Source: Nonomuraea soli (GTDB lineage Bacteria; Actinomycetota; Actinomycetes; Streptosporangiales; Streptosporangiaceae). Taken from it: a stretch of 64,000 nt of DNA. The translations under genes were made by a program, and so were the position numbers. Below the pieces are notes generated by a model, which worked only from the letters and a program-made list of their open reading frames with translations, was not told the DNA's origin and did no database searches. Shown piece by piece: positions 1 through 8,650 of this stretch. The stretch is from NCBI RefSeq assembly GCF_013761175.1, contig NZ_JACDUR010000005.1, forward strand, positions 158,970 through 222,969, given 5' to 3'. Position 1 is the stretch's first letter. The number at the start of each line of letters is the position of its first letter.

Positions 1-323
1 TGGCCGAGGGCGAGCGGGTCGCGGTCGGCGTAGACGACGCGGGCCAGGGGGTTGAGCGGGAGGATGGTCGCGTGCGGCGGCAGGGCGCTGGGCAGGCCGC
101 TGCCGACGAGCAGGAACTGGTCGATTCCCTGGACCGCCAGATAGCGCACCACCCGGTGCACCTGCTGGTGGTGGGCGATGAGCGCCTGCGCGGTCGTCGG
201 GCTCAGCGCGCGGGTGCTGGCCAGGGCGGCACGATCGGCGCCGAGGTTCTGCTTGCCGCCGAGCGCGGCGTCGTAGATGCGTGCCGAGCTGGGCCGTGAC
301 AGCAGGTCCTCAGGTCTGTCCAC
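1..323 (-). CDS. S-adenosyl methyltransferase family protein (partial, cut by window edge)
   Basis: This is the N-terminal part of a gene that runs off the left edge. Translation from the GTG at 323 gives about 107 residues. They include an ARIYDAALGGKQN motif, then VRYLAVQGIDQFLLVGSGLP (a SAM-binding glycine motif) and VVYADRDPLAL. This is the layout of the actinobacterial S-adenosyl methyltransferase family (PF04672, formerly DUF574), which has a Rossmann fold; its natural substrates are mostly unknown. The start overlaps the 3' end of the upstream XRE regulator by 14 bp, so the two are probably translationally coupled. Such methyltransferases are often found beside XRE-DUF5753 regulators in this order of bacteria. 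The function beyond methyl transfer is not known. Confidence 0.8.
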   Translation of the reverse strand, partial: MDRPEDLLSRPSSARIYDAALGGKQNLGADRAALASTRALSPTTAQALIAHHQQVHRVVRYLAVQGIDQFLLVGSGLPSALPPHATILPLNPLARVVYADRDPLALG

Positions 324-1185
324 TGAGCTGCTCCCTGATCTCGGTCAGCACCTCGACGGTGACGTCGGCCGGGTGGGCGGAGATGTAGAGGCGGGCGAAG
401 GCGACGTGGTAGTCCTCGACCTGCTGACGGTCGGAGACCATCCGGGGTCCGTGCATCATGTGCAGCGTGAGCAGGTCGGCGCGCTGTGCCTCGGGGAAGC
501 GGGTGAGGGTGAAGGGGGCGCCCTGGTAGAGGTACTGGGTGACGGCGCTGGGCCGGGTGATCTGCAGGGTGACGCGCGGCTCCTTGGCGGCCGCGATGAG
601 GTGGTCGATCTGGGCCAGCCGTGCCTCCACGCCTGCCAGGGGCGGGTCGAGCAGGGTCTTGCGGTCGAGCACCACCCAGAGGGTCGGCGGCTCGTCGCGG
701 CGCAGCACCTGCTGGCGCTTCATGATGAGATCGGCGCCGCCGCGGATCTTCTCGGGGGACGTGCCGGGATGCTGGAAGGCGCGTACCGCGGCCTCGGCGT
801 AGGCGCGGGTGTGCAGCAGGGACGGCAGGTAGTGGGGGCCGTAGCTGTAGATGAGGCTGGCCCGGTCCTCCGCGTCGAGCGCGGCGGCCATCCAGAGCGG
901 GATGGGCGGCTCGTCGAACCAACCGGGCGATCGTTCGCCGCGCACCAGCGACTGCAGGTGCTGCGCCTCGTGCCAATCGTGCACGCCGTACAGGGCCAGG
1001 AGCCTGCCCACCTCCTGCTCCCCCAGCGGGTGGCGGCCGTGCTCGGCGGCGGACAGCTGGGCCAGCGTCAGCCCCACGGCCGTGGCGGCCTCCTCCATCC
1101 GCAGGCCGCGGCGCGTGCGTAACAGCGCCAGGTGGCGGCCGACCAGTGTCTCTGCTTTCACTTCAACCTCCGCTGGACGAGCCAT
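310..1185 (-). CDS. XRE-family transcriptional regulator with DUF5753 domain
   Basis: The protein has 291 residues. An N-terminal helix-turn-helix lies at about residues 13-70 (GLRMEEAATAVGLTLAQLS, then EHGRHPLGEQEV). A DUF5753 domain follows at about 90-285, with hallmarks such as PGWFDEPP, YGPHYLPSLLHTRAYAEA and PAVTQYLY-like text. Proteins with this layout are numerous, rapidly diverging DNA-binding regulators in actinomycetes, and most have no known ligand. The ATG at 1185 was chosen because homology begins there; the frame stays open further upstream but overlaps the divergent DUF1992 gene. It is probably co-transcribed with the overlapping methyltransferase. The target genes cannot be told from the sequence. 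Confidence 0.88.
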   Translation of the reverse strand: MARPAEVEVKAETLVGRHLALLRTRRGLRMEEAATAVGLTLAQLSAAEHGRHPLGEQEVGRLLALYGVHDWHEAQHLQSLVRGERSPGWFDEPPIPLWMAAALDAEDRASLIYSYGPHYLPSLLHTRAYAEAAVRAFQHPGTSPEKIRGGADLIMKRQQVLRRDEPPTLWVVLDRKTLLDPPLAGVEARLAQIDHLIAAAKEPRVTLQITRPSAVTQYLYQGAPFTLTRFPEAQRADLLTLHMMHGPRMVSDRQQVEDYHVAFARLYISAHPADVTVEVLTEIREQLSGQT

Positions 1186-1255
1186 CGCAGCGTACGGCAG
1201 GCGCCACACAATAACCCGAGAATCCTTCAGTTTCCTGACTTTGTAAGCTGACCCC

Positions 1256-1657
1256 ATGACGGACCGCAAGCCCCTGGGCATGCCTTTCGAAAGCTGGATC
1301 GACAAGCAGATACGTGAAGCGACCGAGCGCGGCGAGTTCGACGACCTGCCTGGCACGGGCAAGCCGCTGCCAGGGGCCGGTGAGCCGCTCGACGACCTGT
1401 GGTGGGTCAAGCAGAAGGTCCGCGACGAGGGGCTGAAGCTGCCCCTGCCCCCGACTCTCCAGCTGCGCAAGGACGCCGAGGTGGCGCGCGAGGAGGCGCT
1501 CGGCGCCCGCTCGGAGACCCAGGCGCGGCAGATCGTCGAGGAGATCAACGCGCGCATCTCCAAGGCGCTCAGGACCGCGATGTCCGGTCCCCCGCTCAAC
1601 CTGATGCCCTTCGACGCCGACGAGATCGTCAGGGAGTGGCGGGCCCGCCGCAAATAA
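1256..1657 (+). CDS. DUF1992 (DnaJ homologue subfamily C member 28-like) protein
   Basis: The protein has 133 residues, is soluble, and matches the DUF1992 family across its length: an N-terminal FESWIDKQIREATERGEFDD segment, the GTGKPLP turn and a C-terminal REWRARRK tail. The same domain occurs in the eukaryotic DNAJC28 proteins but without a J domain here; its biochemical role is not established. It diverges from the XRE regulator across about 70 bp. The ATG start follows directly after the divergent promoter region. The next gene downstream begins 175 bp later, so it is probably monocistronic. Confidence 0.85.
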   Translation: MTDRKPLGMPFESWIDKQIREATERGEFDDLPGTGKPLPGAGEPLDDLWWVKQKVRDEGLKLPLPPTLQLRKDAEVAREEALGARSETQARQIVEEINARISKALRTAMSGPPLNLMPFDADEIVREWRARRK

Positions 1658-1832
1658 TGGTTGGCCTCGCGCTCGGCCCGCTTGTTACGCTCCCGGCGTC
1701 CCTGCCGGAGCCGAAACGAGGAATGGTCTATGACCCAGCCCGCGCCGAGCGCGCCTTTCCACCACAGCTGAGAAACGCACGCTCGGCCTTCCTTGCCCCC
1801 TTTCTTCTTTCAGAGAGCAAGGAGCTCCGGCG

Positions 1833-2180
1833 TTGTCTGCCCATCTCATCGACACCTTCGTCTGCGAACGTTGCGGCCTGACCGTCTCGGCCGGCGCGCC
1901 CGGCGGAGGGCGTCGCGATCACTGCCCCACCTGCCTGCACTCCCTGCACGTCCTGGACCGGGTCCAGGGCGGCGCCTCGGAGTGCCGCTCGCGCATGGCA
2001 CCCATCTCCATCGCGGTGCTGCGGGGCGGCGAATGGATGATCATCCATCGTTGTTCGCGTTGCGGAGAGCTGACGTCCTCGCCGGTCCGCGACGACGACA
2101 ACCAGCTCATCCTGCTGCGCATGGCCGTACGGCCGCTGTCGAACCCGCCCTTCCCGCTCGAAGCGCTGGGCAGGTTGTGA
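1833..2180 (+). CDS. RNHCP domain protein (first of a tandem pair)
   Basis: A 115-residue protein of the RNHCP family (PF12647), a small probable zinc-binding fold. Two cysteine pairs are visible: CERCGL near the N-terminus and HCPTCLHS, in which the family's RNHCP core is RRDHCP; a second half carries HRCSRCGELTSS. The start is a TTG at 1833, chosen because AAGGAG at 1819-1824 sits eight bases upstream and homology begins immediately after it. Its TGA stop overlaps the ATG of the next gene (TGATG). Function unknown; the four CxxC-like pairs suggest one or two metal sites. Confidence 0.85.
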   Translation: MSAHLIDTFVCERCGLTVSAGAPGGGRRDHCPTCLHSLHVLDRVQGGASECRSRMAPISIAVLRGGEWMIIHRCSRCGELTSSPVRDDDNQLILLRMAVRPLSNPPFPLEALGRL

Positions 2181-2545
2181 TGCCGCGCCGTAAGGACCGC
2201 GAACGGCGGCCGCAACGCAGCAAGATCAGTACGGGTCCCGACACCTTCAGGTGCGTCAGCTGCCGGCTGGACGTGCCGTTCGAGGCGCCGGGCACCGCAC
2301 ATCGCAACCACTGCCCGAACTGCCTGACCAGCCTGCACCTGGACCGCCGGGTGCCGGGCGACCGCCAGGCGGCCTGCCGGGGGCGCATGCACCCGCTGAG
2401 CCTGTCGGTACGGCACGACGGCGAGTGGATGCTCATCCACGAGTGCGTCTCGTGCGGCGAGCTCAGCGCCAACCGGATCGCGGGCGACGACAACGCGCTC
2501 GCGCTGGTGCGCATGGCCGTGGCCCCGCTGATGGCCAAACGCTGA
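2180..2545 (+). CDS. RNHCP domain protein (second of a tandem pair)
   Basis: A 121-residue paralogue of the preceding gene, with FRCVSCRLDV, the canonical RNHCPNCLTSLHLD core, then HECVSCGELSANR and DDNALALVRMAV in the same order. It has a basic N-terminal extension (RRKDRERRPQRSK) absent from its neighbour, which could bind nucleic acid. The ATG overlaps the upstream stop by one base, so translation is probably coupled. The pair is a clear local duplication. The stop lies inside the first copy of a 17-bp direct repeat. Function unknown. Confidence 0.85.
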   Translation: MPRRKDRERRPQRSKISTGPDTFRCVSCRLDVPFEAPGTAHRNHCPNCLTSLHLDRRVPGDRQAACRGRMHPLSLSVRHDGEWMLIHECVSCGELSANRIAGDDNALALVRMAVAPLMAKR

Positions 2546-2571
2546 CCGTCAGACGCTGATGGCCAAACGCT
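2527..2571. repeat. 17-bp direct repeat around the RNHCP stop codon
   Basis: The sequence GCTGATGGCCAAACGCT occurs at 2527-2543 and again at 2555-2571. The first copy encodes the last residues (LMAKR) of the second RNHCP protein. The second copy ends on the stop codon of the convergent kinase gene. It looks like a small tandem duplication at the junction of two convergent genes. Confidence 0.8.
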
Positions 2572-3601
2572 AGAGCCCGCGCCCGAGATCCACGATGAAC
2601 CTCGCCAGACCCGCGCGGCGGCGGAAGAACTCGTGGAGCTCGGGCGTGGGTGGCTCGCCGAGCCGGTCCAGGGGCAGCGCCATCCAGGCGCTGCGCAGGA
2701 CCAGCGAGGCGACGTAGCCCTCATAGACCTCCTTGTCCGGAAATATCGCGGAATAGGAGTCGAGGATCGCCTCGTGGATCGCGGGCAGCTCCGCCGGATC
2801 GACCAGGCCGTCATTGGCCTGCCCGACCAGCAACTGCCCTAGATCGAAGCCGATCACCGTGGCGTACGGCCAGCTCCAGTCGATGGCCACGAACTCGGCC
2901 GACCCGTCCGACGGCACCAGCAGGTTCTGCGGGCAGGCGTCGCCGTGCGCGCGGAAGTGCGGCAGCCGCTCCGACAGGGCCAGCAGGTCGGGGATGCGGT
3001 CGGCCAGCGCCAGCAGGTCGGCGTGCAGCAGCGGATCGACCGCGGAGGCGACCAGCGGATGCCGCCAGAACCCCGGATCGCGCAACGCCGGCAGGCAGGC
3101 GTTCTCGACGGGACCGGACAGGTAGTACCGCATGCCCAGGTCGGCCTCCCCGGCCGGGCTGAGCGCGGCGAGCTCGGCCAGCAGCCGCGCCGCCCGGCGA
3201 TATCGCGGCAGGTCCCACCCATCGGACGCCTGCTCCACGTCCTCCATCCAGATCCGCAACCGGTCGTCGCCCAGGTCCTCGATCAGATAGATCTCGGGCA
3301 GCCTGAGCCCCGGCGGCAGCGGCGGCGGATCCAGATACAGGTCGGCGTCGGCACGCCACGGGTAGTGCGCGACCGCCCTCTCCCGCTCCTCCACCGGGAT
3401 CTGCCGCAACAGCGGGGCATGCTTCATCGACTCGATCGTCTTGGACATCACCGACCACGGCCGGCCGCCTGCGGTCACGCCGCTGAAGCGCAGCAGCTCC
3501 CGCGTTGACAACGCCGCGAACGGCAACGACTCCCGGTGGTGCCCGGCGATCTCCGCGCCAGGATCCCCCACGCACACCCTGACCACATCCCGCAGGCTCA
3601 T
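2570..3601 (-). CDS. Aminoglycoside phosphotransferase (APH)-fold kinase
   Basis: A 343-residue protein with the APH/choline-kinase fold. The catalytic loop HGDACPQNLLV lies near residue 217 and the metal-binding AIDWSWP (DFG equivalent) near 235. The N-lobe is present but lacks an obvious glycine-rich loop, as is usual in this family. Family members phosphorylate small molecules such as aminoglycosides, homoserine, choline or fructosamine; nothing in the context identifies the substrate, so a resistance role should not be assumed. The ATG at 3601 (MSLRD) was preferred; an upstream ATG at 3637 would overlap the divergent LuxR promoter. It is convergent with the RNHCP pair. Confidence 0.78.
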   Translation of the reverse strand: MSLRDVVRVCVGDPGAEIAGHHRESLPFAALSTRELLRFSGVTAGGRPWSVMSKTIESMKHAPLLRQIPVEERERAVAHYPWRADADLYLDPPPLPPGLRLPEIYLIEDLGDDRLRIWMEDVEQASDGWDLPRYRRAARLLAELAALSPAGEADLGMRYYLSGPVENACLPALRDPGFWRHPLVASAVDPLLHADLLALADRIPDLLALSERLPHFRAHGDACPQNLLVPSDGSAEFVAIDWSWPYATVIGFDLGQLLVGQANDGLVDPAELPAIHEAILDSYSAIFPDKEVYEGYVASLVLRSAWMALPLDRLGEPPTPELHEFFRRRAGLARFIVDLGRGL

Positions 3602-3656
3602 GATCTGACGATCCCGTTTCTCGGCGTGCCCGCGCATGAGTAAGCCATACTCAAGT

Positions 3657-6179
3657 GTGTGGCCATTCTGCGGGCGTAGCAGCCAGGTCTCGGCGATCAG
3701 GTCGGCATCTCACGGCATCGTCGTGGCCGGTCCGCCCGGCGCGGGCAAGAGCCGTCTGGTCTCCCACGCGCTCGGACAGGCTCCCGTCCCCGCCGCCTGG
3801 GTGCGCGCCACCGAGGCCGCCGCCGCGCTGCCGCTGGGCGCCTTCGCCACGCTCCTGCCCGCCGAACCACCGCGGGGCAACCCTCTGGGATGGGCCGCCG
3901 CCGCGATCAAGGCGCCCCTCGTGGTCGTCGACGACGCCCACCTGCTCGACTCCGCCTCCGCCGCTCTGCTGCACCACCTCGTCGTGCACCGCCGTACGAA
4001 AGTCGTGGTGACCGTACGCACCGAGACGCCCGCCCCCGACGCGGTGCAGGCGTTGTGGAAGGACGACCTGCTGCCCCGCCTCGACCTGAGCCCGCTCACC
4101 GAGGAGGAGACCGCCGAGCTGCTGGCCGCGGCCCTGCGCGGCCCCGTCGAGCCCACGGCAGTCTCGCGGCTGTGGCGCGCCAGCGACGGCAACACGCTGT
4201 GGCTGCGCGAACTGGTGCTGTCAGGGCTGCTGGCCTGCGACGGCGGCGTGTGGCGCTGGCGCGGCGAGGCCACCATGACCCCGTCGCTGCGCGAGGCCAT
4301 CGCCGGCCGCATCGGCGAGCTGACCGGCGACGAGCGCGAGGTGCTGGAGTTCCTCGCGTACGGCGAGCCGCTCGGCGCCGACCTGCTGGCCGACCTGGCT
4401 TCCGAGGCCGCGGTGGAGCGCCTGGAGGACCGGTCGCTCGTGGCCGTCGACCGCGACGGCAAACGCCTGCAGGTACGCCTCGCGCACCCGCTCTACGGCG
4501 AGGTGATCCGCTCGGGATGCGGGCTGCTGCGCGCTCGCGGCCTGATGCGCCGCCTGGCCGACGCCGTCGCGGCGGCCGGGCAGCGGCGACGTGAAGACGT
4601 GCTGCGCGTGGCCGTCTGGCGCCTCGACAGCGGCGCACCCGCCGACCCCGGCCTGCTGCTCGCCGGATGCGACAGGGCGCGGGTGACACGCGACCTGCGG
4701 CTGGCCCTGCGCCTGGCCCGGGCCGCCGTCGAGGCGGGAGGCGGAGCCGCGGCCGGCCTCGCCCTGGCCACCGTGCTCTTCTACAGCGACAAGTACGACG
4801 AGTCCGAGCAGGTCTTCGCCTCAGCCGACCGCCTCGGCCTCTCCCCCGAGCAGCGCATCGACTGCACCGTGCACCGGGCCTTCAACCTCTTCTTCGGCCT
4901 CGGCCGCGTCGACGACGCCTTCGCCCTCATCGACAGCGTGCGCCCCGGCGACCCCGAACTGGCCCTCGGCCTGCTCGGCACCCGCGCCTCCCTCACCGCC
5001 GCCGCCGGCGACCTGGCGGGCGCCGAGACCCTCATGCGGCGCATCATCGCCTACGACCTCGCCCACGGCTCGCGCGGCGCCCGCGCCCACGGCGTCACGC
5101 GCGCCGCGATCCTCCTCTACCAGGCGCGCCCGTCCGAGTGCCTGGAGCAGTCCGCCGCGACCGCCGCCGACATCGCCCGCGAGCCGCACGGTCTGCCCAG
5201 CCTCACCTCCAGCCTCCTCGACAGCGTCGCCCAGGCGCACCTCGTGCTCGGCGACCTCCAAGCCGCCGCCCGCGCCGCCGACGAAGGCCTGCGGCTCGGC
5301 GGCGAGTTCGGCGCCTGGCCCCGCGTGATCCACCAGTTCGGCGCCCAGCAGGCCCGCGTCCTGCGCATGCGCGGCCGGGTCCGCGAAGCGCACGACCGTG
5401 CCCGCGAGGTCTGCGCCTCCCTGCCCGAACGCGGTCCGCTCGCCGGACCCTGCCTCGGCGAACTCGCCCACGCCCAGGCCCTGCTCGGCGACGCCGCCGG
5501 CGCCGCGGAAACCCTCGAACGCGCCGACGCGATGGCCCTGCCCGTCGGGCCGCCGTACGTCTTCCCCCTGGAGAGCGCCCGCGTGTGGTCCCTGGCCGCA
5601 CGCGGCGACCTGTCGGGCGCGGTGTCGGCGTCGCTGGCGCTCGCCTCCACAACCCTGCCGTGCTACGAGGCGTTCGCCCTGCACGACGTCGTACGGCTCG
5701 GGCAGCCGGCACTCGTCGCGGCCCGCCTGGACGCCTCGCGCGCCGAAGGGCCGCTGCTGTCCGCCTTCGTCCGGCACGCCCACGCGCGAGACGGCGGCGC
5801 CCTGGTGGAGGTCGGAGGAGAGTTCGAGCGGCTCGGCTGCGTGCTGTACGCCGCCGAGGCGTACGCCCAGGCGGCCGTCGCCTACCGCCGCGCCGGCGCC
5901 ACCCGCGCCGCCCGCGCCGCCGAAACCCGCGCCTGGCAGGTGGCGCAGGCATGCCAGGGCGTGCGGACGCCCGCCCTGATGGGGCTGGAGCTGCCGGACC
6001 TCACGCCACGGCAGCGGGAGATGGCCCTGCTGGCGGCGCAGGGGCTGAGCAACCGGGAGATCGCCGAGCGGCTGGTGCTGTCGGTGCGGACGGTGGCCAA
6101 CACCCTGGGGGCGGTGTACGAGCGGACGGGGGCGCGGGATCGGAGGGAACTGGCGGAGTTGTTGATGGGGAGGGAGTGA
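3657..6179 (+). CDS. LuxR-family transcriptional regulator with AAA ATPase domain
   Basis: A large (about 840 residues) LAL-type regulator. Near the N-terminus are the WPFCGR motif and a Walker A GPPGAGKS, followed by Walker B LVVVDDAHLLD. A long helical, TPR-like middle follows. The C-terminal LuxR helix-turn-helix is LTPRQREMALLAAQGLSNRE plus AERLVLSVRTVANTLGAVYE. Such proteins bind ATP and an inducer, then activate transcription. The start is uncertain: GTG 3657 places the conserved WPF motif at residue 2 and fits a leaderless message from a CATACT -10-like element at 3646-3651; ATG 3636 is the alternative. Base composition changes inside the gene: most is C-rich on the coding strand, while the last 220 bases covering the HTH are G-rich. 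Confidence 0.88.
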   Translation: MWPFCGRSSQVSAIRSASHGIVVAGPPGAGKSRLVSHALGQAPVPAAWVRATEAAAALPLGAFATLLPAEPPRGNPLGWAAAAIKAPLVVVDDAHLLDSASAALLHHLVVHRRTKVVVTVRTETPAPDAVQALWKDDLLPRLDLSPLTEEETAELLAAALRGPVEPTAVSRLWRASDGNTLWLRELVLSGLLACDGGVWRWRGEATMTPSLREAIAGRIGELTGDEREVLEFLAYGEPLGADLLADLASEAAVERLEDRSLVAVDRDGKRLQVRLAHPLYGEVIRSGCGLLRARGLMRRLADAVAAAGQRRREDVLRVAVWRLDSGAPADPGLLLAGCDRARVTRDLRLALRLARAAVEAGGGAAAGLALATVLFYSDKYDESEQVFASADRLGLSPEQRIDCTVHRAFNLFFGLGRVDDAFALIDSVRPGDPELALGLLGTRASLTAAAGDLAGAETLMRRIIAYDLAHGSRGARAHGVTRAAILLYQARPSECLEQSAATAADIAREPHGLPSLTSSLLDSVAQAHLVLGDLQAAARAADEGLRLGGEFGAWPRVIHQFGAQQARVLRMRGRVREAHDRAREVCASLPERGPLAGPCLGELAHAQALLGDAAGAAETLERADAMALPVGPPYVFPLESARVWSLAARGDLSGAVSASLALASTTLPCYEAFALHDVVRLGQPALVAARLDASRAEGPLLSAFVRHAHARDGGALVEVGGEFERLGCVLYAAEAYAQAAVAYRRAGATRAARAAETRAWQVAQACQGVRTPALMGLELPDLTPRQREMALLAAQGLSNREIAERLVLSVRTVANTLGAVYERTGARDRRELAELLMGRE

Positions 6180-6186
6180 GTTCCTT

Positions 6187-6828
6187 TTACCGGGGAGGGA
6201 CCATGCTGTGGGGGACGCCCACGGTGATCTCGTTGCCCAGCTTGTAGCCCCCCGTCAGTTCCAGGTCGTCTCCGCTCCAGAAGCGCCCCGGGTCGTACCA
6301 GTTGGCCTTGCGCCCGCCCTCGAGCAGCCCCATCGCCTCGTACGTCACCGCCACCACCTCCGCGCAGTAGGCGCTTTCCAGCACCCGCTCGCGCGGCGGG
6401 CGCCGGAGCTGGGGGAGGCGGCCGCGGGCCCAGCGGGTGGCGAGGCGGGCGGTGGAGGGGAACGGGGTGCCGTCGAGCCGGGCGACGGTGCGCAGCGCCG
6501 CGTCCTCCATCTCGGCGGTGGCGAGCGGTTCCAGTTGCCGCAGCCACGCGCGCTGGCCGTACCTGTTGCCCCACACGAGCACCGCCGAGCGCAGGTCGTG
6601 GAGTTGCACGCCGCGGTGGTGGGTGCCCGACCACAGGTCGAGCAGCGACTTGCCGAGCTCCGCATGCCACATCATGGGTGGCAGGTCCTCGACGACGATG
6701 GCCATGCCGACGTGGTTGACCGGGCTGTTGGTCATCGTCTGGATGGCGCGGTCGGGCACGGAGCGGCCACGGAAGATCCAAAGATCGCCGGTGCGGGTCT
6801 CGTTGACGGCTTCGTCGAGTGTCAGCAC
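6187..6828 (-). CDS. YiiX/LRAT-like circularly permuted papain-fold cysteine hydrolase
   Basis: A 213-residue protein. The two catalytic elements are in the permuted order typical of YiiX/YebB-like NlpC/P60 relatives: His39 in NHVGMAIVV comes first and Cys155 in AYCAEVVAVTYEAMGL comes second. No signal peptide is visible, so it probably acts in the cytoplasm. Family members include amidases and acyltransferases, and the substrate here is unknown. It is convergent with the LuxR gene, with a 7-bp gap, and divergent from a small membrane protein gene. Confidence 0.72.
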   Translation of the reverse strand: MLTLDEAVNETRTGDLWIFRGRSVPDRAIQTMTNSPVNHVGMAIVVEDLPPMMWHAELGKSLLDLWSGTHHRGVQLHDLRSAVLVWGNRYGQRAWLRQLEPLATAEMEDAALRTVARLDGTPFPSTARLATRWARGRLPQLRRPPRERVLESAYCAEVVAVTYEAMGLLEGGRKANWYDPGRFWSGDDLELTGGYKLGNEITVGVPHSMVPPR

Positions 6829-6845
6829 ACCGCTAGCCTAAGCAG

Positions 6846-7022
6846 ATGCGAGGTCGTTGGTGGAAGATACTCGGGCTGGCGGGGGTCGCGGGCGTGGCGG
6901 CGACCGGGGTGGTGATCGCGCGGGCCGAGCGGCGGCGCCGGGCGTACACCCCTGAGGAGATCCGGCTCAAGCTGCGTGAGCGGGCCGCGGACGATGCGCG
7001 GGAGTCAGGCGGAGGGGCGTAG
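6846..7022 (+). CDS. Small single-pass membrane protein (58 aa)
   Basis: A short ORF reading MRGRWWKILGLAGVAGVAAT, followed by GVVIARAERRRRAYTPEEIR and an acidic-basic tail ending in DDARESGGGA. One hydrophobic segment (about residues 8-25) is flanked by basic residues, predicting an N-in or N-out single-pass protein with a charged cytoplasmic tail. Clean coding signature: third positions are mostly G/C and the frame is open from ATG to stop. It lies 17 bp from the divergent hydrolase gene and its end overlaps the 3' end of the convergent solute-binding gene by 18 bp. Function unknown. Confidence 0.65.
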   Translation: MRGRWWKILGLAGVAGVAATGVVIARAERRRRAYTPEEIRLKLRERAADDARESGGGA

Positions 7023-8558
7023 GTCGTAGACGAAGACCACGTCCGGGTAGGCGGGGTTGTCGTGGTAGCCCTGCACTCCTGCGGCGTAGGACCGGTTGTA
7101 GGTGACGACCCAGGGCACGACGGCGACCGCTTTCACGTCGAGCAGCAGCCGTGTGAGCTCGGCGTAGGCGCGCTCGGCCGAGGCGGCGTCGACGGCGGTG
7201 AGTTCCGGAAGCGAGTCGATGAGCGCGTCGATCTGCGGGTCCTGCAGGTAGGTGAGGTTGAACACGGGCGGGTCGGCGCTGCGGAAGACAGGCCCGAAGT
7301 AGGAGTAGGCGTCGGCGTAGTCGGGCCACCAGTACATGACGAAGATGTCCTGCCCGCCCTGCTTGCCCTGTTCCCATTGTTCGAGCCAGGGCATGGCGCG
7401 GGCGTCGAGGGTGACGTTGAGTGCGCGCATTGTGCGGCGCAGCGAGGTGACGAGCTGCTGCTGGTCTTCGTCGCCTTCCGCGTAGGTGAGTGAGAGGGTG
7501 AGGGGTCGCCCGCCCGGCCCGTAGCCCGCGGCGGTGAGCAGCCGGGTGGCGGCCTGGAGGTTCTGGCGTGGTGCGCGGCGCTTGACGTGGCCGGGCAGGC
7601 CTTCGGGGATGATGCCGCTGGCCGGGGTGACGGCGCCGGCGAGTTTGCGTGTCAGGCCGGAGTAGTCGATGGCCCGCTGGAGCGCCTTGCGGATGCGCAC
7701 ATCGGTGAGCGGGCCGAGGCGGGTGTTGAACAGCAGCGTGAGCACCTGGTAGGAGGGCGCGCGGGAGGTGCGCAGGCCGCCCATGCGCGCGGCTCTGCCG
7801 TACCTGAATCTGTTGATGCGCGGCACGAAGGTGACTTCGCCGGTGAGCAGCCCGGTCCACTGGTCCTGGGTGCTGGGCACGACGCGGAAGGTGATCTTGC
7901 GGTAGTGGGGCCGCTCCCAGCCTCCCCAGTAGCCGTCGAAGGCGGTCAGGACGAGTTCGTCGGCGGCGCCCTTGGTCCAGGTGGAGACGGTGTAGGGCCC
8001 GGTGCCGCCGTCCTTCTTGCCTGCCGGGTCGATGCCGGCGGGGTCGTAGATGTAGGCGGCGTAGGTGGAGGCGACGACGAGGTCGAACGGCACGGCGTAC
8101 TTGAGGACGAAGGTGACGGTGAGCGGGTCGTCGACGACGACGGAGGAGACGGGGCCCCAGATGTAGCCGGGTTCGCCGTTGCTCGACATGGTGCGTTCGA
8201 CGGCTTCCTTGACGGCGGCGGCGTCGAGCGCTCTGCCGGTGTGGAAGCGTACGCCGGGGCGGAGTTTGAAGGACCAGGTCTTGCCGTCGGTGCTGGCCTT
8301 CCACGAGGTGGCCAGGCGGGGTGCGGCCTTCTTGGAGACGGGGTTCCAGAGGGTGAGCGTCTCGTAGATGTTCTGGAAGGCCACGATCTCGTTGGAGTAG
8401 GCGGTGGCGGGGTCCCAGTCGCTGATCACGTCGACGTTCTCGACGTACACGAAGGCGGGCGTGCGTGCGGTGGGTCGCCGCTGCGGCTCCACGGTGGGGG
8501 CGGCGCTGCAGCCGGCCATGAGGAGGGCGAGCACGAGGGCGACGAGGCGGGCCTTCAT
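7005..8558 (-). CDS. Orphan lipoprotein solute-binding protein, SBP family 5 (oligopeptide type)
   Basis: A 517-residue extracytoplasmic receptor. The signal peptide ends in the lipobox LMAGC (Cys17), so it is lipid-anchored outside the membrane. Family 5 hallmarks follow: DWDPATAYSNEIVAFQNIYE, LRPGVRFHTGRALDA and GGQDIFVMYWWPDYADAYSY. Family members deliver peptides, nickel or other small molecules to ABC importers. No permease or ATPase is adjacent; instead a close paralogue (14189-15805) heads a complete importer 5 kb away. By eye, 38 of the first 60 aligned mature residues are identical. It may share that importer and widen its substrate range. Start ATG 8558 places the signal peptide correctly. 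Confidence 0.9.
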   Translation of the reverse strand: MKARLVALVLALLMAGCSAAPTVEPQRRPTARTPAFVYVENVDVISDWDPATAYSNEIVAFQNIYETLTLWNPVSKKAAPRLATSWKASTDGKTWSFKLRPGVRFHTGRALDAAAVKEAVERTMSSNGEPGYIWGPVSSVVVDDPLTVTFVLKYAVPFDLVVASTYAAYIYDPAGIDPAGKKDGGTGPYTVSTWTKGAADELVLTAFDGYWGGWERPHYRKITFRVVPSTQDQWTGLLTGEVTFVPRINRFRYGRAARMGGLRTSRAPSYQVLTLLFNTRLGPLTDVRIRKALQRAIDYSGLTRKLAGAVTPASGIIPEGLPGHVKRRAPRQNLQAATRLLTAAGYGPGGRPLTLSLTYAEGDEDQQQLVTSLRRTMRALNVTLDARAMPWLEQWEQGKQGGQDIFVMYWWPDYADAYSYFGPVFRSADPPVFNLTYLQDPQIDALIDSLPELTAVDAASAERAYAELTRLLLDVKAVAVVPWVVTYNRSYAAGVQGYHDNPAYPDVVFVYDLRPSA

Positions 8559-8650
8559 GATGTGCCGCAACCTACCGCACAAGTGCCGAAAAATCGGGAC
8601 TTCTGGTGATCAACTTGCTATTCTCGTGAGGTCCAAAACTGGGGGTGCCC

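Noticed and set aside
2570..3601. Calling the APH-fold gene an aminoglycoside resistance gene.
   Set aside because: The fold is shared by many small-molecule kinases and there is no resistance or biosynthetic context.
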